A DNA stretch of 64,000 bases, taken from the NCBI GenBank assembly GCA_910579995.1, contig CAJTWH010000006.1, positions 62,001 through 126,000 on the forward strand, written 5' to 3'. Origin of the DNA: an uncultured Muribaculaceae bacterium. Lineage in GTDB: Bacteria > Bacteroidota > Bacteroidia > Bacteroidales > Muribaculaceae. Made by a program: the position numbers and the translations under genes. Position 1 is the stretch's first letter, and each line of letters begins with the position of its first letter. The notes beneath the pieces were generated by a model that searched no databases, was not told where the DNA came from, and saw nothing but the letters and a program-made list of their open reading frames with translations. Below, piece after piece: positions 33,165 through 42,583 of the stretch.

Positions 33165-34408
33165 GACTGATCTGTACGGGTGACTGGCATTTGGGAAACC
33201 TTTTCCACGGAAATGACCGCTTGCCCGAACAACGACAATTTCTTTCATGGCTGCTGACTCAGACACAGGAGTTGCAGCCTGACGCCTTGCTGGTCGCCGG
33301 CGATGTATTCGACAACAGTAACCCGTCGGCGGCCGCGCAGGCTCTTTACTATGAATTCCTTGTGGAGTTGCACCGGTCGTGCCCGTCGATGGTGATTGTC
33401 ATTACCGCCGGCAATCATGATTCGGCAGCAAGACTCGAGGCGCCGCGCACATTGCTTGGAAGCCACAATGTGGAAGTTCGCGGTCAGATACACCGGCATT
33501 GGGAAAATGATAATTGGGTGACCGACTATGATGACCTGATGATTCCGGTCAGCGATGGTAAGGGTGGGGAGATTGTTGTCCTTGCTGTTCCTTTCCTGCG
33601 CAACGATATATTGCGCTGCAATGATTATCAGGAGGGCGTCAAGGATTTTATAGCAGAGCTTTTGCGTCGGGCACGCGAGCTATATCCCGGTCGTAAACTC
33701 GTGATGATGGCACATCTCTATGCCTCCGGTGCCGAGATTGCAGGTAAAGACGCGAGTGAACGAATCATCGTAGGCGGTCAGGAGATGGTGAATATGGGCG
33801 GCTTGGAAGAGTATCCCGATTATCTTACCTGCGGGCACATACATAAGCGGCAGAAAATCGCCGGCTTGCCCAATGCAAGGTATAGCGGAAGCGTACTTCC
33901 GATGTCGTTTGCCGAAAAAGATTACCGTCATGGGGTGGATCTGGTTGAGATTTCGCAAGATGGTATAGAAGTTGAGCAACTTGTATATACGCCCGCGCAC
34001 CGCTTGCTGGTAATGCCGGATGATGATGAGGGTTTGCCTCCCAAGAAACTTATGAAGCTTCTTGATAAGGAATTAAGCGACAGGGAAGCCGGCGCCCTCG
34101 ACGGCAATTATGATTATCTTGCGGTGAAGGTTATACTCGACAGGGTTGATAAGGATGAACTCAAGGCGATAGAAGACCTGATATCGCGTAAGAATGCTGT
34201 GTTGTGTAAGATTCAGCGCGTGCTGCCGAATATAGATATCAGTACCATCAGCGGTGATAGAAAAATGAGAAGTGTAGATGATATACTCAATAGAGACCCG
34301 CTTGAAACTCTGCGTGAGGCTTTTTTAGTGCGGCATGAACATGAAATGTCGGATAATCAGAAACAGATGTTGCAGGAAATTATTGACGGAATCAAAAGCG
34401 AGATATGA
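33161..34408 (+). CDS. sbcD: Exonuclease SbcD (Mre11-type nuclease subunit)
   Basis: 415 residues from ATG at 33161, overlapping the glutamine synthetase stop (ATGA). The calcineurin-like phosphoesterase motifs appear in order: CTGDWHLG, VAGDVFDN, ITAGNHDS, MMAHLY and CGHIHKRQ. With SbcC it forms the complex that cuts DNA hairpins and palindromes. It overlaps sbcC by 4 nt. Confidence 0.95.
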   Translation: MRLICTGDWHLGNLFHGNDRLPEQRQFLSWLLTQTQELQPDALLVAGDVFDNSNPSAAAQALYYEFLVELHRSCPSMVIVITAGNHDSAARLEAPRTLLGSHNVEVRGQIHRHWENDNWVTDYDDLMIPVSDGKGGEIVVLAVPFLRNDILRCNDYQEGVKDFIAELLRRARELYPGRKLVMMAHLYASGAEIAGKDASERIIVGGQEMVNMGGLEEYPDYLTCGHIHKRQKIAGLPNARYSGSVLPMSFAEKDYRHGVDLVEISQDGIEVEQLVYTPAHRLLVMPDDDEGLPPKKLMKLLDKELSDREAGALDGNYDYLAVKVILDRVDKDELKAIEDLISRKNAVLCKIQRVLPNIDISTISGDRKMRSVDDILNRDPLETLREAFLVRHEHEMSDNQKQMLQEIIDGIKSEI

Positions 34409-37400
34409 AATTTCTTAAGCTTGAACTTCTTAACCTTGCTTCACTTGACCGTGCGGAAGGTGAAGTAATTGATTTTGATAAGGGAATTTTAGGAGAGAGC
34501 AATATATTCAGTATTGTAGGACCTACCGGGAGTGGCAAATCGACGATACTCGACGCTATCTGTCTCGCTCTGTTCAACCGTGCTCCGAGATACCCGAAAA
34601 AGAAAAACGACCGCAACCGCAACATCGAAATCTACGGGCGCAGAGATGAGGAAGAGAACCGGCGTCTTGCACCGTCGGATTGCCGTAATATTCTTACTCA
34701 TGGCAAAAAATACGGTTACAGCAAATTGACATTTCTTGCCAACAACGGTAATGTCTATCGGGCAGAATGGTCGGTGATATTCAAACGCCTTCATTACGAC
34801 AGCGCCGTGACAAAGCTTTACCGGATATGTGAGAAAGCCGGCGATATAATTGAGCTTGAGGATGATTGGTCTAAACTGCCTGTGATTATAGGCCTTGACT
34901 ATGAGCAATTTCTGCGGACAGTGCTGATTGCGCAAGGTGCATTTGCAAGTTTCCTTACAGCAAAAGAAGATGAGAGATATGAATTGCTTGAGAAACTGAT
35001 AGGTTGCGAACATCTTTATGCAAGAATAGCCGAAGAGATAAGTGCAAGGCGCAAAGAGGCTTCGGCGAATTACGACAGCATAACGGCGGGAATAAATGCC
35101 TATATCAATGATGACCTCACGCAGGATGAACTCAACTCGCTCAAAGAAGATATAGAGAGGCTTGAGACTGAAAAGAAAGCGAATGACGCCAAGCTCGAAA
35201 GTGTGAGAAAGTGCTTGGATTGGTATATTGCCGATGATAAGTTAGTCGCTGACATCGAGGCGTTTGCCGTCGGTTTTGATAAATCTTCTGAATTGTTGGC
35301 GTCGCTGACGGAAGAGCAGAGGCAGCTTACGCTGCACGACACCACCATAGAGGGCGTAAATCTCTATCGTGACCTTATTTCTGCAGAGGAAAATATTGAG
35401 AAGTCGGAAAAAGAGCTTGTAGCTTTACGTGATGAATCGGCTGTTGTATCTGAAGAAATATTGGCGGCTGAAAAGAAGATCGATTTGCTGAAATCTAAAG
35501 CCCAAGAAGAACTTAGCCGATATGAAGAGTCGAAGCCGCATATCAACCGCGCACGAGAGATCACAGGAGAGATAATTGTGGCACAAGCCTCGCTGCAAGA
35601 AAAAAAGGAAGCTGTAAGGAATTCAAAAGCTGCACTTGACAGGGCTTCTCTGGCTCTCAAAGAGAATGAAAAGGCTATAAAAAGTAGCGGGGAAAGTTAT
35701 CGGAAATTATCGGAAGAGTTTGAGGCGCTGTATCATGAAACGGCGGCAAACTTGGCGCGCTATGATAAATCGGTCAATGAATTGCGGGAAAAATGCGAGT
35801 TGCTTAATCAGCAGATATCTCAGTATAATCATACGCAACTGCAGGAGAGAAAAACCAAGGCGGATAAAGCGATCTCGGATTTGTCGGACATCTTGAGAAT
35901 AACGGGAGAATTGGCTGACAAGAAGTCGAAATCAAAGCTTTTACATCAGGAAAACTCCCGTTTGCAGACCTGTAATCGTAATATTTATGCAGAATTGGCA
36001 AAATTATCGGTTGAAGCTGTTAATGAAGAACTTACAACTCTGCGCAAATCGTATATCCTGCTGTCGAGCCATGATTATGAGACTACCCGGCATGAACTTG
36101 TCGACGGAGAACCGTGTCCGCTTTGTGGTGCTACCGTACATCCTTATTCCGACCTTACACTCTTGAAGGGTGCGGTATCCGGGCTTGCAAAACTTATTCA
36201 GGAGAAGGAAGCGGAATATAAGAGGCAAAGTGAATTATATGTCGCTTTGAGTAAAGAACTTGCTGCCAATGAAGCCAAAATCAAGCAATTCGAGAAAGCA
36301 ATGCTTGAGCTTGAAGGCGAGATAAATCATTGCGGAGAGCTGATTAATGCAATCAGGCAGGCTCATCAAGAGTGGCCTGAGGATATTGAGAATCTTGAAA
36401 AGCTTAGAAAAGAACTAACTTCTTTATCTGTAGAACTGACTGATTCCATCGCTAAATATACTGCGCTCACAGATGATGCTGCAAGATTGCGCGTTGATTT
36501 GGATAAGGCAATCAACGCGCGGGAGACTTTCAGACAAGAGTCGGACATAAAACTAAAAGCTGCCGAGAAGAGTAGGGCAGAGGCTGAAACTCTATATAAG
36601 TCCTTGCAATCTTCGACACCCAATCTTATTGAAAGTGAGAAAGAAAAAATTGAAGCGTATAATAGATCGGTAAGTTCTTTGCAGGAGGCCGGTGATTATT
36701 TATTGGCCAAGCAGAATGCCGTAAAAGCAGAAATTGGAGAGGAAACTCCGGATAAATTTGAAGAACGTCTGTCGAAAGCTGTAGAAGCGGCCTCTAATTT
36801 GGTCAATGCGCAGTCAGAGCAAATTTTGAATCTCAAGACAAAGCTGCACAACTTGAAAGGTAAAGAAGAGGCAGCGAAGAAAAATATAGCAGCACTGAAA
36901 GATTCCCGGGAGAAAATTGCAGCCGCTCTTGACCGTTGGCTTGCTGATTTTGCGGATGAAGAGGTGGATATTGCTTTTCTGAAGCAAATGAAAGAGTCTG
37001 AGTGCAATTGGGAACACTTGCGCGAAAGGTTGAAATCAGCCACGATGTCATATACAACAGCGAAAACGACTCTCGAAAATGCCCGCAAACAAAGGCTTGA
37101 ACACCAAGAAATTAAACCGGAAGAAGAGCGTGAGGTGCTTCAGGGGCAACGTTTGGCTCTCGAGGCTTGGCGTCCTGAAGAATTGGAGAATAAGTCACTC
37201 CGCTTAAAGGCTTATATCCGTGCCCGCGAGAAAATGGGGCTTCTCTATGAAAAGCAGAAACAGGCACGTGAGTACCTCGATGAATGGGAGCAGATAACGC
37301 AGGCTATAGGCGGTGACGGCAAGACTTTGCGAAAGATTGCCCAATGCTACACTCTCAGTTTTCTCATCGCGCATGCGAATGATGAGATACGACGGTTTAA

Positions 37401-37785
37401 TTCACGATATGAACTTGTGCAGGTGAAGAATTCGCTGGGTATAAGGGTAATCGATCATGATCGCGCCGATGATATCAGAGACACGACATCGCTTTCGGGC
37501 GGAGAGACATTTATAGTGAGTCTTGGGCTTGCCTTGGGTTTGTCGTCGCTATCTTCGCGCAATATATCGTTCGATAACCTTTTTATTGATGAAGGCTTCG
37601 GAACCCTTGATCCCGATACGCTTGCAACTGTAATAGATTCGCTCGCTTCATTGCAGTCGTCGCGCGGCAAGAAAGTAGGTGTAATCAGCCACACAGATAC
37701 AATGAGCGAGCGGATATCAACTCAGATACGTATTATAAAGCACGGAAATTCGGGTAGCAGCCACATCGAAATCCGCAGTGCTTGA
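34405..37785 (+). CDS. sbcC: Exonuclease SbcC (Rad50-type ATPase)
   Basis: 1126 residues. Walker A GPTGSGKST lies near residue 38; long coiled-coil arms surround a zinc-hook CPLC near residue 570; the signature TTSLSGGETFIVSLGLAL and Walker B LFIDEGFGTLD lie near the end. It is the ATPase partner of SbcD. Codon use in the coiled coil is more AT-rich than in the catalytic ends, as often seen. The stop lies 3 nt from the convergent surE stop. Confidence 0.95.
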   Translation: MKFLKLELLNLASLDRAEGEVIDFDKGILGESNIFSIVGPTGSGKSTILDAICLALFNRAPRYPKKKNDRNRNIEIYGRRDEEENRRLAPSDCRNILTHGKKYGYSKLTFLANNGNVYRAEWSVIFKRLHYDSAVTKLYRICEKAGDIIELEDDWSKLPVIIGLDYEQFLRTVLIAQGAFASFLTAKEDERYELLEKLIGCEHLYARIAEEISARRKEASANYDSITAGINAYINDDLTQDELNSLKEDIERLETEKKANDAKLESVRKCLDWYIADDKLVADIEAFAVGFDKSSELLASLTEEQRQLTLHDTTIEGVNLYRDLISAEENIEKSEKELVALRDESAVVSEEILAAEKKIDLLKSKAQEELSRYEESKPHINRAREITGEIIVAQASLQEKKEAVRNSKAALDRASLALKENEKAIKSSGESYRKLSEEFEALYHETAANLARYDKSVNELREKCELLNQQISQYNHTQLQERKTKADKAISDLSDILRITGELADKKSKSKLLHQENSRLQTCNRNIYAELAKLSVEAVNEELTTLRKSYILLSSHDYETTRHELVDGEPCPLCGATVHPYSDLTLLKGAVSGLAKLIQEKEAEYKRQSELYVALSKELAANEAKIKQFEKAMLELEGEINHCGELINAIRQAHQEWPEDIENLEKLRKELTSLSVELTDSIAKYTALTDDAARLRVDLDKAINARETFRQESDIKLKAAEKSRAEAETLYKSLQSSTPNLIESEKEKIEAYNRSVSSLQEAGDYLLAKQNAVKAEIGEETPDKFEERLSKAVEAASNLVNAQSEQILNLKTKLHNLKGKEEAAKKNIAALKDSREKIAAALDRWLADFADEEVDIAFLKQMKESECNWEHLRERLKSATMSYTTAKTTLENARKQRLEHQEIKPEEEREVLQGQRLALEAWRPEELENKSLRLKAYIRAREKMGLLYEKQKQAREYLDEWEQITQAIGGDGKTLRKIAQCYTLSFLIAHANDEIRRFNSRYELVQVKNSLGIRVIDHDRADDIRDTTSLSGGETFIVSLGLALGLSSLSSRNISFDNLFIDEGFGTLDPDTLATVIDSLASLQSSRGKKVGVISHTDTMSERISTQIRIIKHGNSGSSHIEIRSA

Positions 37786-37788
37786 GAA

Positions 37789-38565
37789 TCATTCGGTATC
37801 GAACCGGTCGGCGAGCGTTTTTATCGCAGCATTTGCCGTAGGATAACAAGTTACGGGCACAACGCTTATGTAGCGGCGCTGAAGCCAATACTCGTCGGTA
37901 TCGGTTGCGTCGGGCTCAAAGTTTACGAATTTACCTGATAACCAGTAAAATGGTACGCCTTGCGGATCGAGATAACGTTTGAAACTGTCTACCCATTTGC
38001 CATGGGCGGCACGGCAGACACGTATACCTTCGGGCATTACGCGCGCCGGTATATTTACGTTGAGGCAGACTCCTTCCGGCAGACCGTTTTCAATTACTTT
38101 TCCGACAATGGCAGCCACGAATGCAGTGCAGTATTTAAAGTCGGCTTTCATAGAATGGTGCATTAGTGAGAAGCCGACAGACGGGATACCCTCGATACAG
38201 CCTTCGAGTACGGCACCCATAGTGCCTGAATATGTGACGTTTACACCTGAGTTCGAGCCATGGTTGATACCTGCGAGAACAAGGTCGGGGCGTCGTGGCA
38301 TTATTGCGAAAAGAGCGAGCTTTACGCAATCGACGGGGGTGCCGTTTACTGTGAAAAGACGGATTCCCTCTTTATCGCATGGTTTTTCGGTAATGCGCAG
38401 GGGCGCTCCTACCGTCATGGCGGCGGATTGGCCGGAGTGAGGGTACTCGGGAGCCACCACAAATACGTCGCCCATCGAACGGACACAATCGGCGAGGTGA
38501 TGGATACCGGGAGCGTTTATGCTATCGTCGTTCGTGATAAGGATGAGCGGGCGTGTGGTTTCCAT
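37789..38565 (-). CDS. surE: 5'/3'-nucleotidase SurE
   Basis: 258 residues from ATG at 38565; a longer frame from 38592 adds nine non-conserved residues. ILITNDDSINAPGI holds the metal-binding Asp pair, and AGINHGSNSGVNVTYSGTMGAVLEG is the SurE signature. It dephosphorylates nucleoside monophosphates, in the stationary phase in E. coli. Confidence 0.93.
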   Translation of the reverse strand: METTRPLILITNDDSINAPGIHHLADCVRSMGDVFVVAPEYPHSGQSAAMTVGAPLRITEKPCDKEGIRLFTVNGTPVDCVKLALFAIMPRRPDLVLAGINHGSNSGVNVTYSGTMGAVLEGCIEGIPSVGFSLMHHSMKADFKYCTAFVAAIVGKVIENGLPEGVCLNVNIPARVMPEGIRVCRAAHGKWVDSFKRYLDPQGVPFYWLSGKFVNFEPDATDTDEYWLQRRYISVVPVTCYPTANAAIKTLADRFDTE

Positions 38566-38600
38566 AATGTGCTGAATTTGAATGTTATGCAATAATTATT

Positions 38601-38623
38601 AGCTTACGTGATTGCGGTAAGCT
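38601..38623 (-). terminator. Weak hairpin between dnaA and surE
   Basis: AGCTTAC/GTAAGCT (7 bp) with a 9-nt loop and an AT-rich stretch, but no clean T run on the minus strand. It could end dnaA transcription or be a leader structure of surE. Confidence 0.3.
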
Positions 38624-38673
38624 GATATTATAACGCAAAAAGAGGGGAATTTGTTGCAGACAGAACAACAAAA

Positions 38674-40062
38674 TTATCTTGAAGCTATGGCGGCTTCTAT
38701 AGCGTCGATGTCGGCAGCGAGTTTTTTCTCGGTACCAATGCGTGTTTCGATAGTCTGGCAGCCGTATATGACGGTTGCGTGGCTTCGGTCGAGTTTCTGG
38801 CCAATTGTCGTCAATGGCATTTTTACCAATTTCTTAGCCAGATACATTACAATCTGACGGGCGTCGGATACTTCACGACGGCGGCTCTTGGTGAAGAGCA
38901 AGTCGGAATTAATGCCGTAGTGAGAGGCTACTGCGTCGGCCACCATCTCGAAGTTTACCTGATGGCGCTTGATCTTGACCGCATTCGATACCACACGTTT
39001 GGCAAGGTCAAGAGATATGTCGCGGTTGAATACAGTGGCGTGCGCAAGAAGCGAAACCACGATACCCTCAAGTTCGCGTACACTTTGGGTGACGTTAGAG
39101 GCTATAAATTCAGAAACGTCGGTAGGCAGGAGGAGGCCGTCGCTGTCAGCTTTGAGCTTGAGTACGTTGCGGCGCAAGTCGATGTCGGGGCGGTCTAGTT
39201 CTACCTGCATGCCCCATTTGAAGCGGCTGAGCAGACGAGCCTCGAAACCTTCCATCTCACTTGGGGCACAGTCGCTCGACATGATAATCTGGCGGTCGTG
39301 CTGGTGGAGATGATTGAATATGTGGAAGAATGTATTCTGAGTTCCGGGCATATTCTGCAGGTCTTGGATATCATCGATTATCAGAGTGTCGATACTCTGG
39401 TAGAAGTGGAAGAAATCGTTGATATTCTTGGCTGCTGCTGCGGTATATTGGCTTTGGAAGAGTCGAGCTGTCACATAAAGAACGCGTGCCTTGGGGTTGC
39501 GCTCCTTAATTCGTATGCCGATAGCCTGAATGAGGTGAGTCTTTCCGACACCCGACGGACCGAAAACGAAAAGCGGGTTGAAGGTCTTGAGCGAAGGATT
39601 GTTTGCTATAGCCTCGCCAATCGAACGTGCGATTTTATTGCTGTCGCTCTCGCAGTAGTTCTCAAATGTGTAGCGGGGATTGAGCTGAGGGTCGAAGTCG
39701 CTCTTGCTTACCGGTGCAAATGGATTGGCGGCCGGTGCATTGCTTTGAGCCATGATGGATGGCGATGGCTCGCTGCCCTTCTGAAAGCTTATCGACTGGG
39801 GGTCGTCTTTCTTAAGAGGGTAGAGGAATTCGATATGCACTCCCGAGCCATATACTTTCTTTACGCCTGAGCGGAGCAGAGGCAGATAGCGGGCTTGGAT
39901 TTGCTCAATGAAGAATACAGACGGCACCAACAGCTTGAGTTCCCCGTTTTCATAACTTATAGAAGTCATGTCGCGGAACCAAGTGTCGAACTGCTGGGGC
40001 GAAAGATTGTCTTTGATAAAATCGCGACAAGCTGCCCAAAGGTCTTGGTGTGTCTGGTTCAT
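38674..40062 (-). CDS. dnaA: Chromosomal replication initiator DnaA
   Basis: 462 residues. Domain I (residues 1-85) is recognisable, followed by a short linker. The AAA+ part has Walker A FGPSGVGKTHL near residue 165 and Walker B TLIIDDIQDLQ. The C-terminal DNA-binding domain carries the DRSHATVIYGC helix-turn-helix signature. It initiates replication and acts as a transcription factor. No run of DnaA boxes is seen in the 324 nt upstream. Confidence 0.97.
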   Translation of the reverse strand: MNQTHQDLWAACRDFIKDNLSPQQFDTWFRDMTSISYENGELKLLVPSVFFIEQIQARYLPLLRSGVKKVYGSGVHIEFLYPLKKDDPQSISFQKGSEPSPSIMAQSNAPAANPFAPVSKSDFDPQLNPRYTFENYCESDSNKIARSIGEAIANNPSLKTFNPLFVFGPSGVGKTHLIQAIGIRIKERNPKARVLYVTARLFQSQYTAAAAKNINDFFHFYQSIDTLIIDDIQDLQNMPGTQNTFFHIFNHLHQHDRQIIMSSDCAPSEMEGFEARLLSRFKWGMQVELDRPDIDLRRNVLKLKADSDGLLLPTDVSEFIASNVTQSVRELEGIVVSLLAHATVFNRDISLDLAKRVVSNAVKIKRHQVNFEMVADAVASHYGINSDLLFTKSRRREVSDARQIVMYLAKKLVKMPLTTIGQKLDRSHATVIYGCQTIETRIGTEKKLAADIDAIEAAIASR

Positions 40063-40090
40063 TGTTGATTTGTGCTTTACTTTTCGAGTG

Positions 40091-40122
40091 CAAAATTCTT
40101 AATTTTTTTTTGAAAAAACAAA
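40091..40122 (-). promoter_or_regulatory. Promoter of dnaA
   Basis: Minus strand TTTG (40122-40119), 20 nt, GAATTTTG (40098-40091): one mismatch to TAnnTTTG. It is followed by a 28-nt stretch to the ATG. Confidence 0.55.
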
Positions 40123-40327
40123 CATCGAAATATTTGCAAATTACGAAAATAATGCAAGTACGTTGAATACAATGAGTTAGCGTTTTTTGGCTGTGATTTA
40201 GTGCCCTCGCCGGTGTAAATTGTTGATTTATAGTGATGTGAGATGAATCGATGTGCAGATTGAGAGGTCTCCGGTATAGACTGATATCGTGTATGGGCTT
40301 GTATTTATAAGATTTTAGATAAAAGAG

Positions 40328-40372
40328 GCAGGAAATGCTTATTTGAAATTATTTTAAATAAGCATTTCCTGC
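40328..40372 (-). terminator. Terminator with a perfect 17-bp stem after the MCE gene
   Basis: 40328-40344 and 40356-40372 pair over 17 bp (GCAGGAAATGCTTATTT and its complement) with an 11-nt loop, directly after the stop at 40387. On the minus strand a T-rich CTCTTTTATC follows. Confidence 0.8.
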
Positions 40373-40386
40373 ACTAATGTCGTTCC

Positions 40387-41289
40387 TTAAAATACTTTTA
40401 TGCTAATATATCGTTTGGGATTGCGTTTCACGTCAACCAAGAGTGAGTCGAGGGCGGCGGCAGAAGCGCTGAGGTTGTCGTAGAGCTCAGGGTCGTTGAG
40501 CATTTTACCTACCGATGAGTTTGAATCGTTTAGCTTGGCGGTAAGTTCGTTGAGATGAGCGACTGTTGACTGGAGGTCGGATATGACGCTGTCGACGGGA
40601 GCTTTGCTGAGTTGTGATGTAACCACAGCGAGATCACCTGTGATGGAGTCAACATTGGCAGTTATGCTTTTCACATCTTTCACTACAGGCGACAACTGGG
40701 CGGTAGCCTGATGAAGAGAGCGTAGGGTAGTGTTGAGCTCCAATGTGATATCGTCAAGTCTTCTCAGGCTTGTGGCGAGAGCCGGGTCAGCCACCAAGGT
40801 GTTGAGGCTTGTGAGAAGGGTGTCGACTTTCGGAACGATTGCGTTGATGGCCGGCATGAGGTTGTCGCTCAATGCAGCCATCATGCCGGCGTTTATCCTG
40901 GCGGGGATTGTGTCACCTATATTATAATAGGAGCCGGTATTTTCTGCCAGCCCGATTGAGATTGAGGCTGTGCCGAGAAGGTCGCTGGTGAGAGTGGCTG
41001 TAGAACCGGTCGGAAGACGGAGTGATTTGTCGAGACTCATCTCTACAACGACATTGCCCGGGTGAGCGTAGTCGTAGCGTATCTCGCGTACGAGGCCGAC
41101 CTTGAAGCCATTCAGATTGACGGGAGCCGATACAGCGAGTCCCTCTACATTATTATATGTAGCGTAGTAGTAATTTGCAGCCTTGAAGATATTGACTCCT
41201 TTGAGAAAATTGATACCAAAGTAAAGAATGACAAGGGCCAATATCACAAGCAGGCCTATCATTACTTCTTTGCGGAAAAATTGTTTCAT
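40387..41289 (-). CDS. MCE/MlaD family lipid-transport protein
   Basis: 300 residues. One N-terminal transmembrane helix (VMIGLLVILALVILYFGINFL), then an MCE domain at about residues 37-115 (YYATYNNVEGLAVSAPVNLNGFKVGLVREI), then a long helical region with coiled-coil character (residues 150-280). This is the substrate-binding component of an ABC-type phospholipid shuttle between the membranes. The permease and ATPase are not in this window. In Bacteroidota it commonly follows the amidase gene, as here (12-nt gap). Confidence 0.88.
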   Translation of the reverse strand: MKQFFRKEVMIGLLVILALVILYFGINFLKGVNIFKAANYYYATYNNVEGLAVSAPVNLNGFKVGLVREIRYDYAHPGNVVVEMSLDKSLRLPTGSTATLTSDLLGTASISIGLAENTGSYYNIGDTIPARINAGMMAALSDNLMPAINAIVPKVDTLLTSLNTLVADPALATSLRRLDDITLELNTTLRSLHQATAQLSPVVKDVKSITANVDSITGDLAVVTSQLSKAPVDSVISDLQSTVAHLNELTAKLNDSNSSVGKMLNDPELYDNLSASAAALDSLLVDVKRNPKRYISIKVF

Positions 41290-41301
41290 CTTTCTGTTAT
41301 G

Positions 41302-42126
41302 TTATTTTTTATTATTCATGCTGTTTGCCGGATGTTTTGCCCTGTAGTCAATCACAGCACGGGCTATGGCGTTGGCGCATTTTTGCCGGCCTGCGTCAGA
41401 CCCGAGAAAACGCTCGGCTTCCGGATTGCATATAAAATCGAGCTCGATAAGTACCGAAGGCATACGCGTTGCCCACAGGACAAGAAACCCGGCTTGACGC
41501 ACGCCCTTGTCGGCGCGGCCGGCATTTTTGACCAAACCATTCTGGACAAGGGTGGCAAATTCGACGCTCTTCTCCATGTGGCGGTTTTGTGTGAGTTCGA
41601 AGATTATATAGGATTCGGATGAATTGGGGTCAAAACCTTGGTAGGTTTCGGTGAAATCATTTTCAAGTTCAATAACGGCATTCTCACGCATGGCCACTGC
41701 AAGGTTTGCATCGCTTTTGTGGAGCCCGACCGTATATACCGACGCTCCGTGAACCTTTTCACGTCCTCGGGTGCGGTTGTCAATCGAATTTACGTGTACT
41801 GATATAAAGAGGTCGGCATTGGCATTGTTTGCGATTTCTGCACGTTTGGTGAGGGGAATGAATGTGTCGTCATCGCGGGTATATACCACCTTGATACTGT
41901 CGCCGAGCTCTTTTTGAAGCAGCTTGCCGGCTCGTGTGGCCACATCAAGAGTAATTATCTTCTCTTTCTGTGTCTTGCCGCGGCAGCCTTGGTCGTTTCC
42001 TCCATGCCCGGCGTCTAAGACTACAACGAAAGGATTGGATGAGTCGAAAGCATGGACGGCAATGCTGCCACACATTATAAAAAAGGTGGCGAGGCACAAT
42101 CTTAATATTATATAAAGTCGACTCAT
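41302..42126 (-). CDS. N-acetylmuramoyl-L-alanine amidase (Amidase_3)
   Basis: 274 residues with a signal peptide (LRLCLATFFIMCGSIAVHA). VVLDAGHGGNDQGCRG carries the first zinc His, with further metal ligands in ISVHVNS and the catalytic Glu in SVLIELDFICN. It removes stem peptides from glycan strands during cell separation or wall turnover, in the periplasm. A -7-like box (TAAATTTG) lies about 30 nt upstream. Confidence 0.93.
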   Translation of the reverse strand: MSRLYIILRLCLATFFIMCGSIAVHAFDSSNPFVVVLDAGHGGNDQGCRGKTQKEKIITLDVATRAGKLLQKELGDSIKVVYTRDDDTFIPLTKRAEIANNANADLFISVHVNSIDNRTRGREKVHGASVYTVGLHKSDANLAVAMRENAVIELENDFTETYQGFDPNSSESYIIFELTQNRHMEKSVEFATLVQNGLVKNAGRADKGVRQAGFLVLWATRMPSVLIELDFICNPEAERFLGSDAGRQKCANAIARAVIDYRAKHPANSMNNKK

Positions 42127-42151
42127 TTCAAATTGATGTAAATCTAATTTG

Positions 42152-42159
42152 CAAATTTA
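42152..42159 (-). promoter_or_regulatory. Probable -7 box of the amidase promoter
   Basis: TAAATTTG on the minus strand, 26 nt before the ATG at 42126. No TTTG is found at the usual distance upstream, so the support is only partial. Confidence 0.35.
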
Positions 42160-42283
42160 GTACTTTTTTGGCAAATGTATTGTCTTTAAAGTCGGGAAAA
42201 ACTTCCCAAATGGAGAAATCTCGACGTTGCTGACCCCCAAAATCAAAAAAAATGAGATATGATGAAAAAAAGTTTGAAAAAAA

Positions 42284-42315
42284 TTTGGTGGGATAAAAAA
42301 AACGTTGTAACTTTG
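42284..42315 (+). promoter_or_regulatory. Promoter of tRNA-Gln
   Basis: TTTG (42284-42287), 20 nt, TAACTTTG (42308-42315), an exact match, 33 nt before the mature tRNA. Confidence 0.7.
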
Positions 42316-42348
42316 CACTCGCAAAAGGGAAACAACCCCGAGCCACCC

Positions 42349-42419
42349 TGCCTTGTGGTGTAATGGTAGCACGTCGGATTCTGGTTCCGCCTGTGAGGGT
42401 TCGAATCCTTCCAAGGCAA
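42349..42419 (+). tRNA. tRNA-Gln (anticodon CTG)
   Basis: The acceptor stem TGCCTTG/CAAGGCA pairs fully. A short D-arm (GGTGTAATGGTAGCAC) typical of Gln tRNAs, an anticodon loop TTCTGGT giving CTG, and a T-arm with GGTTCGAATCC are visible. 71 nt, discriminator A, no encoded CCA. Confidence 0.93.
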
Positions 42420-42423
42420 CTTT

Positions 42424-42466
42424 AAGAAAGAGCTGAGTCGTTAAGATTCAGTTCTTTCTTTTTTCT
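42424..42466 (+). terminator. Terminator after tRNA-Gln
   Basis: 13-bp stem AAGAAAGAGCTGA / TCAGTTCTTTCTT with one G-T wobble, an 11-nt loop and a following T run. Confidence 0.8.
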
Positions 42467-42583
42467 GCATACATGGTTGAGATAATAAATGCGCTCTGAT
42501 ACTTAGTGTATTCTTTTGTCGTATCTTTAGCTTAAAAAAGGTTATACACTATGGCCTCAGTAAAGGTAAAATAACGACCATCA

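Larger units (their letters stand above)
40063..40386. other. Non-coding gap upstream of dnaA
   Basis: 324 nt without a credible gene. It holds the dnaA promoter (40091-40122) and the terminator of the MCE gene (40328-40372). The rest is AT-rich. I found no TTATCCACA boxes, so there is no sign of an origin here. Confidence 0.6.

Noticed and set aside
38601..38623. Hairpin between surE and dnaA as an inverted-repeat switch
   Set aside because: The stem is only 7 bp with a 9-nt loop and no promoter inside; a simple terminator or leader structure is enough.
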